Of a DNA stretch of 64,000 nucleotides, positions 28,101 through 37,549 are shown piece by piece. A program made the translations under genes and the position numbers. The stretch is from Saprospiraceae bacterium (lineage in GTDB: Bacteria > Bacteroidota > Bacteroidia > Chitinophagales > Saprospiraceae). Location: the NCBI GenBank assembly GCA_016712145.1, contig JADJRO010000001.1, forward strand, positions 930,001 to 994,000. Direction: 5' to 3'. The notes under the pieces are model-generated. The model saw only the letters and a list, made by a program, of their open reading frames with translations, did no database searches and was not told the origin of the DNA. Positions within the stretch are counted from its first letter, which is position 1; each line of letters starts with the position of its first letter.

Positions 28101-28407
28101 TCCTAATGTTAAGGCTCGTAACATTAAAGACTTTACCAGTGCTACAGGTAATATTTATGAAACCATCAATGTTCTGGCTAAACGCGCGAATCAATTAACT
28201 AATGATATTAAAGAAGAGTTGGTTGACAAATTAGAAGAATTTGCATCTCATTCAGATACGATTGAGGAAGTACATGAGAACAAAGAGCAAATTGAAATTT
28301 CAAAATTTTATGAGAAATTACCCAATCCTGCAATTATTGCAACAGAAGAATACCTCGAAGGAAAAATAGAATTTCACTATAAAAATACCACACCCGATTC
28401 CGAATAA
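28066..28407 (+). CDS. rpoZ: RNA polymerase omega/Rpb6-like subunit
   Basis: 113 residues of the Bacteroidota Rpb6/omega family: GNIYETINVLAKRANQL (about 28-44) is the omega signature, followed by acidic helices and NPAIIATEEYLEGKIEF. It assists RNA polymerase assembly. The only ATG lies inside the end of bamD (35-base overlap). Position between bamD and coaBC is the standard gene order and supports the call. Confidence 0.88.
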   Translation: MIDIKTQVQGINPNVKARNIKDFTSATGNIYETINVLAKRANQLTNDIKEELVDKLEEFASHSDTIEEVHENKEQIEISKFYEKLPNPAIIATEEYLEGKIEFHYKNTTPDSE

Positions 28408-28423
28408 TTCAGAACGATCTTAG

Positions 28424-29638
28424 GTGTCAGTCCAGCAAAATTTATTGGAAGGGCGTAAAATAATCCTCGGCATAACAGGCAGTATCTCAGCCTACAAATC
28501 TGCTATACTCCTTCGTTTATTGGTTAAAACCGGTGCAGAGGTTCAAATTATTTTTACTGAAGCAGCCAAAGAATTTGTAGGCCCGCTTAGTTTTTCAACC
28601 TTATCAAACAAACCGGTACTTTCTGGATTAAGCAATGATCAAGAATGGGCCAAACATGTAGATTTAGGGCTATGGGCAGAACTGTTTGTGATTGCTCCAG
28701 CCAGTGCCAACACGCTTGCCAAATTAGCCAATGGCATTACCGACAATTTACTGACTGCCGTTTATTTATCTGCTAAATGTCCGGTAATGCTGGCGCCTGC
28801 CATGGATTTGGATATGTGGAAGCATCCCGCGACTCAAAAAAATATTGCCCAACTTAAATCCTATGGAAATCATTTGATTCCTGTTGGGGAAGGTCCATTA
28901 GCAAGTGGATTGATTGGTCCCGGACGATTGGCCGAGCCAGAATCCATTTTTCGGGAAATTGTACACTTTTTTAATCCGAATCAAGCCTTGCTTGGTAAAA
29001 AAATACTCGTAACAGCCGGACCAACGCATGAGGCGATTGACCCAGTGCGGTTTATTGGAAATTATTCTTCTGGAAAAATGGGGATTCGATTGGCTGAGGA
29101 AGCGGTTCGTATGGGCGCACAGGTAGAACTTATAATAGGGCCAAGCAAAGAAGCCATTTTTGAAAGTCCAAATCTGCGAATTACACGAATTGTAAGTGCT
29201 CAGAATCTTTTATTGGAAGTTGAAAAGCGGATCCATGAAACGGATATCTTCATATTAGCTGCAGCAGTTGCTGATTTCCAACCCGACCACATAGCTGACA
29301 ATAAAATTAAAAAATCGAAGCATCCTGATTTAACAATTCGATTAATTCCAACTCCAGATATTGCTGATTTTATTGGAAGCCATAAGACAGACAAACAGTT
29401 TTTATGTGGATTCGCCCTTGAAACAGACGAACTTGAAAAAAATGCAGCCATTAAATTAAAAAACAAAAATATGGATATGATCGTTATGAATTCGCCAAAC
29501 GATCCCGGTGCCGCTTTTTATTCGGATTCAAACAAGGTCAGCATTTTGGATAAGTCAGGAAAAATAAGTTCCTTTGATTTGAAGTCCAAAAAAGAGGTCG
29601 CGATCGATATATTAAATGCCATTCTTGAAATTAAATAA
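28424..29638 (+). CDS. coaBC: Bifunctional phosphopantothenoylcysteine decarboxylase / synthetase
   Basis: 404 residues starting at a GTG. CoaC half: GITGSISAYKS flavin site, active-site His in HVDLGLW (about 79), PASANTLAKLANG, APAMDLDMW, GPLASGLIGPGR. CoaB half from about 185: VTAGPTHEAIDPVRFIGNYSSGKMG and the CTP-binding AAAVADF plus the NKIKKS lysine motif. It makes 4'-phosphopantetheine from phosphopantothenate and cysteine. Compared with E. coli Dfp, Asn125 is Asp and Cys158 is Ser (residues about 128 and 161). I believe this is a Bacteroidota-wide variant rather than damage. Confidence 0.94.
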   Translation: MSVQQNLLEGRKIILGITGSISAYKSAILLRLLVKTGAEVQIIFTEAAKEFVGPLSFSTLSNKPVLSGLSNDQEWAKHVDLGLWAELFVIAPASANTLAKLANGITDNLLTAVYLSAKCPVMLAPAMDLDMWKHPATQKNIAQLKSYGNHLIPVGEGPLASGLIGPGRLAEPESIFREIVHFFNPNQALLGKKILVTAGPTHEAIDPVRFIGNYSSGKMGIRLAEEAVRMGAQVELIIGPSKEAIFESPNLRITRIVSAQNLLLEVEKRIHETDIFILAAAVADFQPDHIADNKIKKSKHPDLTIRLIPTPDIADFIGSHKTDKQFLCGFALETDELEKNAAIKLKNKNMDMIVMNSPNDPGAAFYSDSNKVSILDKSGKISSFDLKSKKEVAIDILNAILEIK

Positions 29639-29639
29639 C

Positions 29640-30551
29640 ATGAAAGTATTCTTAACGACCTGCCTGATTTGTATTCTGTTTGGTTCCTCACTTAGCGCAC
29701 AGGAACTCAATGCATCGGTTCGGGTAAATGCTCCTAATCTTGGATTAAGTGATAAATCCATCGTCAATCAAATTGAACGAAATGTAAAGGATTTTCTAAA
29801 TAATCAGAAATGGACTCAAGATGTTTTTGAACCCCATGAAAAAATAAAATGCAATTTTCAAATTACGATCAGTGCAGATAAAGGAGATAACAACCTTTTA
29901 TTAGATATTGCGGTTCAAGCCACCCGTCCGGTGTTTAATGCGAGTTATGAAACCGCTTTATTAAGCATTATTGACAAACAAATACCTGTAATATTTGATC
30001 CTTATAAAAACCTGGAAAATTCTAAAGAAACCTATTACGATAATTTATCTGCGGTATTGACGTATTATGCCTATCTTATTTTGGCATTGGATTACGACAG
30101 TTTCAGCTTGGAAGGCGGTGAAGCACATTTACAGTTACTAAATAATATGTTGAATGTATTGCCTGCTTCCATCAAAGGGGCGGATCCATCCTGGTCGCCT
30201 ACCAAAGACAAAAAAAATACAAGGTATTTTCTAGTGGAGAATTTATTAAATCCAAGGATGAAAGGATTTCGCAGAGCGTATTATGAATACCATCGCCAAT
30301 GCATGGATCAGTTTGCCAAAGATCCAAGCGGTAGCCGTGCGAGTTTAGCCAACATATTAGAAGACATCGGACGGAGCAATTCCTCCTATCCGGATACGTA
30401 TTTAATAAAAATGTTTACTTATATGAAGAATCAGGAAATCCTGGAAATCTTCAAACAAGGAAATCCACAAGAAAAGAAAAAAGTGTATGATGCCATGATC
30501 CAAATGGATCCAGCCAATACAAGTAGTTACGAACCCATGATAAAATCTTGA
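29640..30551 (+). CDS. DUF4835 family protein (T9SS-associated PorD-like)
   Basis: 303 residues from the ATG at 29640, one base after the coaBC stop. The frame opens earlier, but this start places the signal peptide (about 1-22, LFGSSLSAQ) correctly. The body matches DUF4835: ELNASVRVNAPNLG, FLNNQKWTQDVFEPHEKIKC, YDNLSAVLTYYAYLILALDYDSF and, at the end, a helical domain. This family is encoded after coaBC throughout Bacteroidota. I recall it being named PorD, a T9SS-associated protein, but the molecular role is not established here. Confidence 0.85.
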   Translation: MKVFLTTCLICILFGSSLSAQELNASVRVNAPNLGLSDKSIVNQIERNVKDFLNNQKWTQDVFEPHEKIKCNFQITISADKGDNNLLLDIAVQATRPVFNASYETALLSIIDKQIPVIFDPYKNLENSKETYYDNLSAVLTYYAYLILALDYDSFSLEGGEAHLQLLNNMLNVLPASIKGADPSWSPTKDKKNTRYFLVENLLNPRMKGFRRAYYEYHRQCMDQFAKDPSGSRASLANILEDIGRSNSSYPDTYLIKMFTYMKNQEILEIFKQGNPQEKKKVYDAMIQMDPANTSSYEPMIKS

Positions 30552-30568
30552 TGCTAATTTAATAATAC

Positions 30569-31153
30569 ATGAAGAAACGAAAAATAGCCATATTTGCTTC
30601 AGGCAATGGAACCAATGCAGCCGAACTAATTAAACATTTTAAAAACCATCCGGACATTCAAGTTGGTTTGATTCTGTCCAGTTCAAGTAAAGCAGGTGTT
30701 CTTAAAGTTGCAAAAGAACACAATGTTCCCTCTTCCGTAGTAAACAAATCTCTTTTATCCAACAATGGATATACAACGGCTCTGCTGAATTTATACGATA
30801 TTGATTTCATTGTTTTGGCAGGCTTTTTATTATTGATCCCACCCTTTTTGGTAAAACAATTTGATGGGAAATTGATCAACATCCATCCTGCTTTATTGCC
30901 CAAGCATGGTGGAAAAGGAATGTATGGATTGCACGTACACCAATCTGTAATAAATGAAGGCGATTTAGAAAGCGGAATTACCATTCATTATGTCAATGAA
31001 ATGTATGACCGTGGTAAAATAATTTTTCAGGCCAAATGCAAGGTGGATCGTCGGGACAATGCTGAAAAGCTTGCAAAGAAAGTGCAGGAACTGGAACATA
31101 AATATTATCCAGAATGGGCTGAAAAACTAGTGTTGCAAACCCGTTTTATGTAG
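30569..31153 (+). CDS. purN: Phosphoribosylglycinamide formyltransferase
   Basis: 194 residues of the formyltransferase fold: IAIFASGNGTNAAELI with the GAR-binding Gly-rich loop (about 6-20), FLLLIPPFLV, catalytic region INIHPALLPKHGGKGMYG (Asn-x-His), and the Asp of the HYVNEMYDRG segment. It transfers a formyl group from 10-formyl-THF to GAR in purine synthesis. It lies 17 bases after DUF4835 and 10 bases before the carbonic anhydrase, so probably within the same transcript. Confidence 0.93.
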   Translation: MKKRKIAIFASGNGTNAAELIKHFKNHPDIQVGLILSSSSKAGVLKVAKEHNVPSSVVNKSLLSNNGYTTALLNLYDIDFIVLAGFLLLIPPFLVKQFDGKLINIHPALLPKHGGKGMYGLHVHQSVINEGDLESGITIHYVNEMYDRGKIIFQAKCKVDRRDNAEKLAKKVQELEHKYYPEWAEKLVLQTRFM

Positions 31154-31163
31154 TCAATAAGCT

Positions 31164-31706
31164 ATGTCCGCAGATTTAATAAAAATAGACCGTATTGAGC
31201 ATATTCCTGATGAATATAAGGATACTCCGATAGCAGAATTATTGGCTTACCACAATTTAGGAAAGACCTATCAACAATATCAACAAGCGCAATTATTGAT
31301 CGGGATGTGCATGGACAACCGCAAGCATTTATCCATTCCGGATAATTTTGCATACATCATCCGATCCGGAGGCGCCAATTTGAGGTACAGTGAATTTAGA
31401 GTTTCTTATGCCATTGCAGTGGGTAATGTGAGGCATTTAGTTTTAATAGGCCACAACAATTGCGGCATGGTAAATCTCATGGCTCGTAAGGATTTATTTA
31501 TCCAAGGCCTAATCACCAATGCCGGTTGGACCCGAGAGGAAGCAGAAGATCATTTTTATCACTACGAACCCATCCATGAAATCGGCAATGAAAAACATTT
31601 TATCATCAGCGAAACCAAACGACTTCGTTTACGTTACCCCAATGTCATCATAGCCCCTTTGATGTATTTGGTGGAGGATAATTTGTTGTATTTGATAGAA
31701 GAATAA
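31164..31706 (+). CDS. Beta-class carbonic anhydrase family protein
   Basis: 180 residues. Zinc ligands are visible: Cys49 in GMCMDNR (with the Asp51/Arg53 dyad), and His97 and Cys100 in IGHNNCGM. RSGGANLR (about 67-74) replaces the usual RNAGN loop. It should interconvert CO2 and bicarbonate in the cytoplasm, fitting a place after purN because bicarbonate feeds purine and other carboxylations (inference). It is short for the family and lacks extra C-terminal elements, and activity is unproved. Confidence 0.8.
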   Translation: MSADLIKIDRIEHIPDEYKDTPIAELLAYHNLGKTYQQYQQAQLLIGMCMDNRKHLSIPDNFAYIIRSGGANLRYSEFRVSYAIAVGNVRHLVLIGHNNCGMVNLMARKDLFIQGLITNAGWTREEAEDHFYHYEPIHEIGNEKHFIISETKRLRLRYPNVIIAPLMYLVEDNLLYLIEE

Positions 31707-31823
31707 TATTGGCTCTCCTAAAATAATTTTGAAATTCACAAGAACGTATGAATTCTATTCTTTGTCTTAAGTAAATTGTTTAAGATCTATAAATTATCTT
31801 AGCGGGTATAAATTTAATACCTA

Positions 31824-34800
31824 TTGATCTTGAACAATAAATACCTATTCAGTTTATTAATTTCTATATTCCTCCAAATGCTCAATGCACAGTCTCCATT
31901 GGCAAATTATAGTTTACTAGACATGGACAATGGACTTTCATCGATCAATTTAACTTCTGTTTGCGTAGATACTAATAATTTTCTATGGATTGCTTCCGCT
32001 AATGGACTTCAGGTTTATGATGGGAATACTTTTTATAAAATACCATATGGCCTTGGTAAAAAAATATACTAGGAAACAAAGTTCAACTCTTAGTTAAGCT
32101 CAATGGTAAATTTATATTGGCTGGAACCGATAAAGGAATCAGTAAAATAAATACGGAAACCTTTGAAATTGATAATATTCAATTTAATGCTAACAAAGCA
32201 CTGGCAAAAGCAACCAATCGCATACAGGATATTAAAATTAGAAAGGATTACTCTTTTTGGGTAGTCACTACAACTCATGTTTTTTTACTTTCTCCTGAAT
32301 TAAAAATACTCCAATCTTACGCCTTCCCATTCTGGATGCAACAAAAAGCAATCCCATTTCAACCCAATCGAATCATAGAATTTCCAAATCACAAAATTTG
32401 GGTAATAGGTCCTGTAACCCAAGTAAAAAATGCAAATGAACAATGCGTTATTTTTGAAATTGACCCAAAACAACATACTATAATTGAAATTGATTCAATT
32501 CCATTTAAGGACTACAATCGTTATTTATCGATTAAACAAATCAATGAGTTTAGTGCATTGGTTGTATATGATTCTTATTGCGGTCAAGCCGAAGTTATAG
32601 AATTTGATTTAATTCATCATAACCAAACAGCAATTCTTCATAAAGCTTTTCAATATGGAGATCATGTTCCTTTTCTCAGCAATGTTTCGAATGATGAAAT
32701 TGGCATCACCACTAATAATTGGGACGAATACTTAATTTATAATTCAACCAGTGGCAAACTGGAATCAATCGTCCTAAATCCTTCTCTATTTATTAGACAA
32801 TTGATACAGCATGAAAACTATTATTTCGCTGCCACAGACAGTGGGTTAATGATAACAACCCCTGTCAATACCTTGCTAAATTTTAATGAATGCAGCGGCA
32901 TCTTTAAAAATTGGACAATCTATCCGACCAGTACTTTTGAAAATGATAGCGCACTTTTTCAGTGTTATTTATATACAGGAGTATCCATGTATAATAAAGT
33001 CAGTCAAAGTTGTAGTTTTTATCAACCCATCTCCCCAATCGATAGTCAAACTGAAATTCATAAAATTTTTCTCCTCGATTCCAACAATTGGCTGGTATGC
33101 GGAAATCAATGCTTTCAGTTTGATCCTTTTAAAAACAAAGCCAGCTTGATTAGTAAAACAACAAATGAAGTTTACCCATTTGAAAAACATACTTCCAGCG
33201 TTTTCCTCGATTCCAGGAATGAATTTTGGTTTGGCACCGTCTATGGAAATGGAATCTTCCGCTACAACCCAAGAACTAAAAATGTAATTCATAAGGATCT
33301 TAAATCCATAGATTCCATGGCGCATTTTCTAACCTTTAATACGATTCAAGAGGATAGCTCTGGAAATATTTGGTTTGCATCTGCCTTGGGGAACGGTCTG
33401 ATAAAATGGACGCGGAAAACGGATCATTATTCACTAATACTTCCTGACAATAAACCAGGCACTTATTTTTATCCTTCCATTTCAAAAATGATTTTGGATC
33501 AAAGTGGATATCTCTGGATTGGCACGGAAGGAGGTGGAATCTATCGCTTTCATCCTGACAGCATGTACTTTGAAAATTTCACCCAAAAGATTGGATTGCA
33601 AGATAATTTTATCACTTCATTAACCACTGATTGTTTGGGTAAGATTTGGGGAAGTAATTTGTCGTATTTATTTAGATATGACCCTATGAATTCTTCTACA
33701 TATTTTTTTACCAAGAACCATGGCATACCCAGTACTGAAATTACGGTCTCCAGAGTCAATGGACAAAATTGCAAACTACATTTAAAAGGACCTCGATGGA
33801 ATTATTATTTAGAACCAGAGTCTTTTCAAATTCCGAAACCAATACCCTCCCTTTTTATAAGGACCTTGAAAGTAAATGGAAATGAAATTGAGTACAATAA
33901 AAAACTGGAATTAGATTATGATCAAAACAATCTGGAAATCGAATTTGCACATGCTAATTTATTAGATGGAAACATGGAAAAGTACTATTACCAGATTTCT
34001 GATAAAAATAAAGATTGGAACTTCTTTGGAGATAAATCTACACTTCGTCTTGTCGGTATAGGGTATGGATCTTATCATCTCAGCATTCGAACCTGTCAAA
34101 ATGGAAATGTATGCTTTGACACATCCATTTTACATTTTAAAGTAAACAGGCCTTTTTGGAAGTCGCCACTATATTATGGGTTAATGGCCATTTTGGTTGC
34201 AGGTTTCTTCCTGTTTATTATAGTTTATGATTACAGATTGAAAATTTCAAAAATTGAAAAAGAACGGGACAAAGAAATACTTCGGAATAAAATTGCCCAG
34301 GACATTCATGATGAAGTTGGATCCAGCCTTACTAAAATTGCTTTAACAGCACAAGTTGCTTCACGAATTGCCAATTTATCACAGGAGGATTTAAAAAACA
34401 GGCTGACACATGTTGCTAAAGATGCTAAAATTGCATCGTCCCAGTTACGTGAATTGGTGTTTTCCATTAACCCCGATTTCGATCATTTTGATGATATGCA
34501 GGCCTATTTTCAAGAATATTCCCGCTTGTATCTTGAAGATTCCGGAATCCAACTCTTTTTTAACTTGCCAAAAAGTAATTCACATACCTTGATACATCCT
34601 GACATTAAAAGGCAATTGCTGTTACTATTTAAAGAAGTTCTTAATAACATATTAAAACATGCCAATGCGCACCAAGTATGGATACAACTCGAAGAATTAG
34701 ACACTAAAAGCTATTTACTTGAAATAAAAGATGATGGAAAAGGATTTGACCCTAAGCTTGCAGGTAAAAGTAGCAATGGAATGCGAAGCTTAATTCAACG

Positions 34801-34906
34801 AACTGAATCCATTTCAGCCACTCTAAAAATAACAAGCAAGTTAGGAACTGGTACTACCATTCGGGTCATTGGACCACTGCAATTTGGCAATGGCCATTCA
34901 GCCTAA
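31824..34906 (+). pseudogene. Two-component sensor histidine kinase with beta-propeller sensor, frameshifted near the N-terminus
   Basis: Two frames are one protein of about 1025 residues: 31824-32057 and then from 32065 on. Adding one A to the A7 run at 32058-32064 joins GLGKK to NILGNKVQLLVKLNGKF and removes the stop. Order: signal peptide; two-component-type propeller repeats (FLWIASANGLQVYDG, NIWFASALGNGLIKW, YLWIGTEGGGIYRF); Y_Y_Y domain; one TM (nt 34180-34230); HisKA_3 with His in QDIHDEVGSS (nt 34307); HATPase_c (DDGKGFDP, GNG-type loop). The start is TTG. It is followed by its response regulator. It senses a periplasmic ligand, probably controlling the secreted-protein genes downstream (inference). 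Confidence 0.85.
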
Positions 34907-34913
34907 CAATTCC

Positions 34914-34929
34914 TTTCATACGAATGTGG
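34914..34929 (+). promoter_or_regulatory. Shared 16-bp element, copy 1 (upstream of response regulator)
   Basis: TTTCATACGAATGTGG, 37 bases before the TTG start of the response regulator. The identical 16-mer recurs at 35665-35680. Its core CATACGAATG is a partial palindrome (CAT.CG.ATG), as expected for a dimeric LuxR/NarL-type regulator site. Confidence 0.55.
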
Positions 34930-34966
34930 TATTTTAATTTTTGATTTTTTTATTGAATCTTGCAGC

Positions 34967-35608
34967 TTGAAACAATTGAAGGATATAATTAAGGTAGCGC
35001 TCGTTGAAGACGATGCAGAAATCCGTAAATTGACAGCCAGCCTGATCAATATCTATCCTGATTTGGAATGCATTGGTTCGTTTGGCAGTGCCGAAGAATT
35101 TGAAAACAACCTAAGTACCGTCAATCCCGATATCGTATTGATGGACATCGGTTTGCCTGGAAAATCAGGCATAGATTGCATTCGCGATAGCGCACAAATA
35201 AAAGAATCTATACAATATTTAGTTTACTCAGATCATCAGGACTCCAGAGAAGTGTATGATGCGCTAGCTGCCGGTGCCAATGGCTATGTATTAAAAGGAA
35301 CCACGCCAGAAAAACTCGCAGAAGCCATTCGTGAAATGCACCAAGGTGGCTCCCCGATGTCCCGTCAGATTTCAAGAATGGTTGCCAGTTCGTTTAAAAC
35401 CAACGAAAAGAAACATCCAGATTTTGAAAAACTAACACCTCAGGAATGGGAAGTGCTTACACGACTGGAACGCGGCCTAGCCTATAAAGAAATCGCTGCC
35501 GAACGATTTGTATCCGAACACACCGTACGCTCTCAAGTCAGAAGTATTTATGAAAAACTTCATGTACATACGAGGACGGATGCTTTGAATAAGTTTCATA
35601 ATAGATAA
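34967..35608 (+). CDS. NarL/FixJ-family response regulator
   Basis: 213 residues. REC domain 1-125 with acidic pocket VEDDAE, phospho-acceptor Asp60 (VLMDIGLPGKSG) and signalling Lys in GYVLKGTTPE. LuxR-type HTH about 150-210 (LTPQEWEVLTRLERGLAYKE, SEHTVRSQVRSIYEKL). It is the partner of the HisKA_3 kinase encoded upstream. The start is TTG. Copies of a 16-bp element before this gene and before the next transcription unit suggest autoregulation and control of the secreted-protein genes. Confidence 0.92.
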   Translation: MKQLKDIIKVALVEDDAEIRKLTASLINIYPDLECIGSFGSAEEFENNLSTVNPDIVLMDIGLPGKSGIDCIRDSAQIKESIQYLVYSDHQDSREVYDALAAGANGYVLKGTTPEKLAEAIREMHQGGSPMSRQISRMVASSFKTNEKKHPDFEKLTPQEWEVLTRLERGLAYKEIAAERFVSEHTVRSQVRSIYEKLHVHTRTDALNKFHNR

Positions 35609-35664
35609 ATATTTCTGATTCCATTTAAGGAACCATTCTTTCTAAAAGTATACTTCAATGTGAA

Positions 35665-35680
35665 TTTCATACGAATGTGG
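35665..35680 (+). promoter_or_regulatory. Shared 16-bp element, copy 2 (upstream of secreted-protein operon)
   Basis: TTTCATACGAATGTGG, identical to 34914-34929, located 25 bases upstream of a probable -7 box (CACTTTTG, 35706-35713). That places it at about -50 to -30, a typical activator position. Confidence 0.6.
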
Positions 35681-35705
35681 GATTGCAGGATAATTTAGAT
35701 TCCAC

Positions 35706-35713
35706 CACTTTTG
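35706..35713 (+). promoter_or_regulatory. Probable -7 box of the secreted-protein operon
   Basis: CACTTTTG, 7 of 8 to TAnnTTTG, 19 bases before the ATG at 35733 and directly downstream of the shared 16-bp element. Confidence 0.45.
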
Positions 35714-35732
35714 CCCTAACAAAAAATATAAT

Positions 35733-36233
35733 ATGAAAAAACAAATTATTTTAGTAATTCTATTATTCACATTTCTTGGAAACCAAAATAGCACTTTTGG
35801 TCAAGCTCCTGCAAAAAAAGCTCCCTCAACCATTATCACAACAAAAACGATCGGAAATGTAAATGTAAACGTTGTTCCAGCAAGTATGCTTACAAAAAGC
35901 AGCAATGACATTAAACTATCCAATGGAAAAAAAGTCACTGCGCTGGCATCAAATGGCACTTTAACAGGAGTAGTTATTGATGGTGTTACCTACAAGACAG
36001 TAGGCTCATCGACTATTAATGGGTTCTGTGAAGGCAATACTTGTAAATGCCAAGGCATCGAAGAATGTACTAAAATGTTAGGTCCTGATGGCCCCTGCAA
36101 ATCTTGTTTGGATTGTGCGCTGTGCGATGAATTTCATAATTGCGTATGCATTAAAAACGTAACTAAAAAAGCGCCAAAAAATAAAATAAAAGATATTAAA
36201 GCAACTACTCCGATCACAACAACTAAAAAATAA
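35733..36233 (+). CDS. Secreted protein with 10-cysteine C-terminal segment (operon member 1)
   Basis: 166 residues: signal peptide (about 1-24, ending STFGQ), a Thr/Lys-rich beta-type region (about 25-100), then ten cysteines within about 45 residues (CEGNTCKC, EECTK, CKSCLDCALCDEF, CVCI), and a basic Lys/Thr tail. The Cys spacing differs from the later members, so it is a partner rather than a clear paralogue. No family is recognised. It is first of a tight run, 3 bases before the next ATG, behind the shared regulatory element. Confidence 0.8.
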   Translation: MKKQIILVILLFTFLGNQNSTFGQAPAKKAPSTIITTKTIGNVNVNVVPASMLTKSSNDIKLSNGKKVTALASNGTLTGVVIDGVTYKTVGSSTINGFCEGNTCKCQGIEECTKMLGPDGPCKSCLDCALCDEFHNCVCIKNVTKKAPKNKIKDIKATTPITTTKK

Positions 36234-36236
36234 AAC

Positions 36237-36881
36237 ATGAAACATTCTCTAAATATTTTAATGCTATTGGCTATTGCAATAAGTGCTTTTGGTCAGAAAA
36301 AAACACAGGTAGCCGTCGCAAAAAACGGTCTATTTATTAAATCTTGCGAACGCGTTTCTGCCGGTATGCAATCATGTACTTTGTGTGAAGACAAAGAATT
36401 AAAAAAGAATTGCAAAACATACACCTGTGATGATGCAGGACAATGCGCCCAGTTTAAAATAGGAAACCTAACTTTAAAATCACTTATACAATCAGCAAAG
36501 GTCCAAAATATTAAAGGTATCCAAAAGGAGGCTACAGGTGTTGGACTTACAGACTATTACATTCAGGAGGGAGATACCCGAACCTATATATTCAGAAACG
36601 AAACTACTTTAAGTTTAGATGCGTACACAGTTCCAAAAGGAACCAAGATTGCAGCTCGGCCTTCGCAACCTTCTCCAGAAAACAAAAGCTGTATAAATGA
36701 TTGTATAAACATCGGCAATCTTTGCGACAGAAATTGTGGGAACAGTACCCTTTGCGTGTCAGAGTGCAAAAAAAGCAGATTGGCTTGTGCAAGGATTTGC
36801 AACAAATTTGTACCAAAATCCACAATAAGCATTTCTATTAAGGGAGCAAAAGGATCAAGTGGTGTTAAATTATTTGACTAA
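36237..36881 (+). CDS. Secreted cysteine-patterned protein, two Cys domains (operon member 2)
   Basis: 214 residues. Signal peptide (about 1-19, ISAFGQ). Domain A (about 30-75) begins LFIKSC and has six cysteines spaced C-x9-C-x2-C-x8-C-x4-C-x5-C. The middle domain has LTDYYIQEGDTRTYIF. Domain B (about 145-190) has eight cysteines as CxxxC-x6-CxxxC-x5-CxxxC-x6-CxxxC, likely two disulfide-stapled helical hairpins. It is the most complete member of the paralogous set; no known family was recognised. Presumably periplasmic or surface-exposed, since disulfides need an oxidising place. Confidence 0.82.
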   Translation: MKHSLNILMLLAIAISAFGQKKTQVAVAKNGLFIKSCERVSAGMQSCTLCEDKELKKNCKTYTCDDAGQCAQFKIGNLTLKSLIQSAKVQNIKGIQKEATGVGLTDYYIQEGDTRTYIFRNETTLSLDAYTVPKGTKIAARPSQPSPENKSCINDCINIGNLCDRNCGNSTLCVSECKKSRLACARICNKFVPKSTISISIKGAKGSSGVKLFD

Positions 36882-36897
36882 TTATATGTTTAAACTT

Positions 36898-37545
36898 ATG
36901 AATACATTATATCATTTCAATCTCATTTTATTCTTTATTGCAATCATTGAAAATTATACCTTAGGTCAAATGCCAATAATGATTAATGAAACCAAATTAT
37001 TTACAAAAGTAAAAATTAAATTAACATCAGATGTAGCATACATTACCGCATGCAGTGATGCCAAATTAATTAAAAACTGCAAATCTTACTTTGCATCTGG
37101 AGCCGGTGACTATCAAGAAACAACGCTTACAAGCACAGAAGTAAATAGTATAGCTAAATTCAAGAACTTGTCAGGTTTGAAAAATGTAAACACAGAGAAA
37201 GTTAACAAAAAAGTTAGTTTATCTTATATTGACAAAAGCAATGCAAGGGTTTACTTCTTTGGGCACGGTAAAAATTTAAATATTGTTGAATTCACAACCC
37301 ATCAAGGAACTATTTCTAAAAGACCTGCATCCTCCCCTGAAAAATTAAAATGCCTTCAAAGTTGTAAAGATGCACAAAATGCATGTTGGACAACTTGCTT
37401 TATTGCTCAGGACTATGCTTGCCTGGATGGATGTTACATAAGTTATCTTGGTTGCAATGGGATATGCGATAAAGATAAATATATTAAGAAGGTTCAAATT
37501 GCTTTGAATAACATTCTGGTTAAACCTATTTCACTTCAAAATTAA
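36898..37545 (+). CDS. Secreted cysteine-patterned paralogue (operon member 3)
   Basis: 215 residues from the ATG at 36898, which begins a normal signal peptide (NTLYHFNLILFFIAIIENY). Upstream in-frame starts at 36859 and 36886 would overlap or abut member 2. Domain A aligns with member 2 from LFTK but keeps only the central C-x8-C pair (CSDAKLIKNC). The middle has ARVYFFGHG. Domain B retains all eight cysteines as CxxxC-x6-CxxxC-x7-CxxxC-x6-CxxxC (CLQSCKDAQNACWTTC, then CLDGCYISYLGCNGIC). Function unknown. Confidence 0.78.
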   Translation: MNTLYHFNLILFFIAIIENYTLGQMPIMINETKLFTKVKIKLTSDVAYITACSDAKLIKNCKSYFASGAGDYQETTLTSTEVNSIAKFKNLSGLKNVNTEKVNKKVSLSYIDKSNARVYFFGHGKNLNIVEFTTHQGTISKRPASSPEKLKCLQSCKDAQNACWTTCFIAQDYACLDGCYISYLGCNGICDKDKYIKKVQIALNNILVKPISLQN

Positions 37546-37549
37546 TTTT

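Noticed and set aside
29200..29466. Minus-strand frame of 88 codons
   Set aside because: Lies inside the CoaB half of coaBC, where the plus-strand protein has all its motifs.
31824..32072. Separate small secreted protein before the sensor kinase
   Set aside because: It contains the first propeller blade (FLWIASANGLQVYDG) of the kinase sensor and is joined to it by adding one A at 32058-32064.
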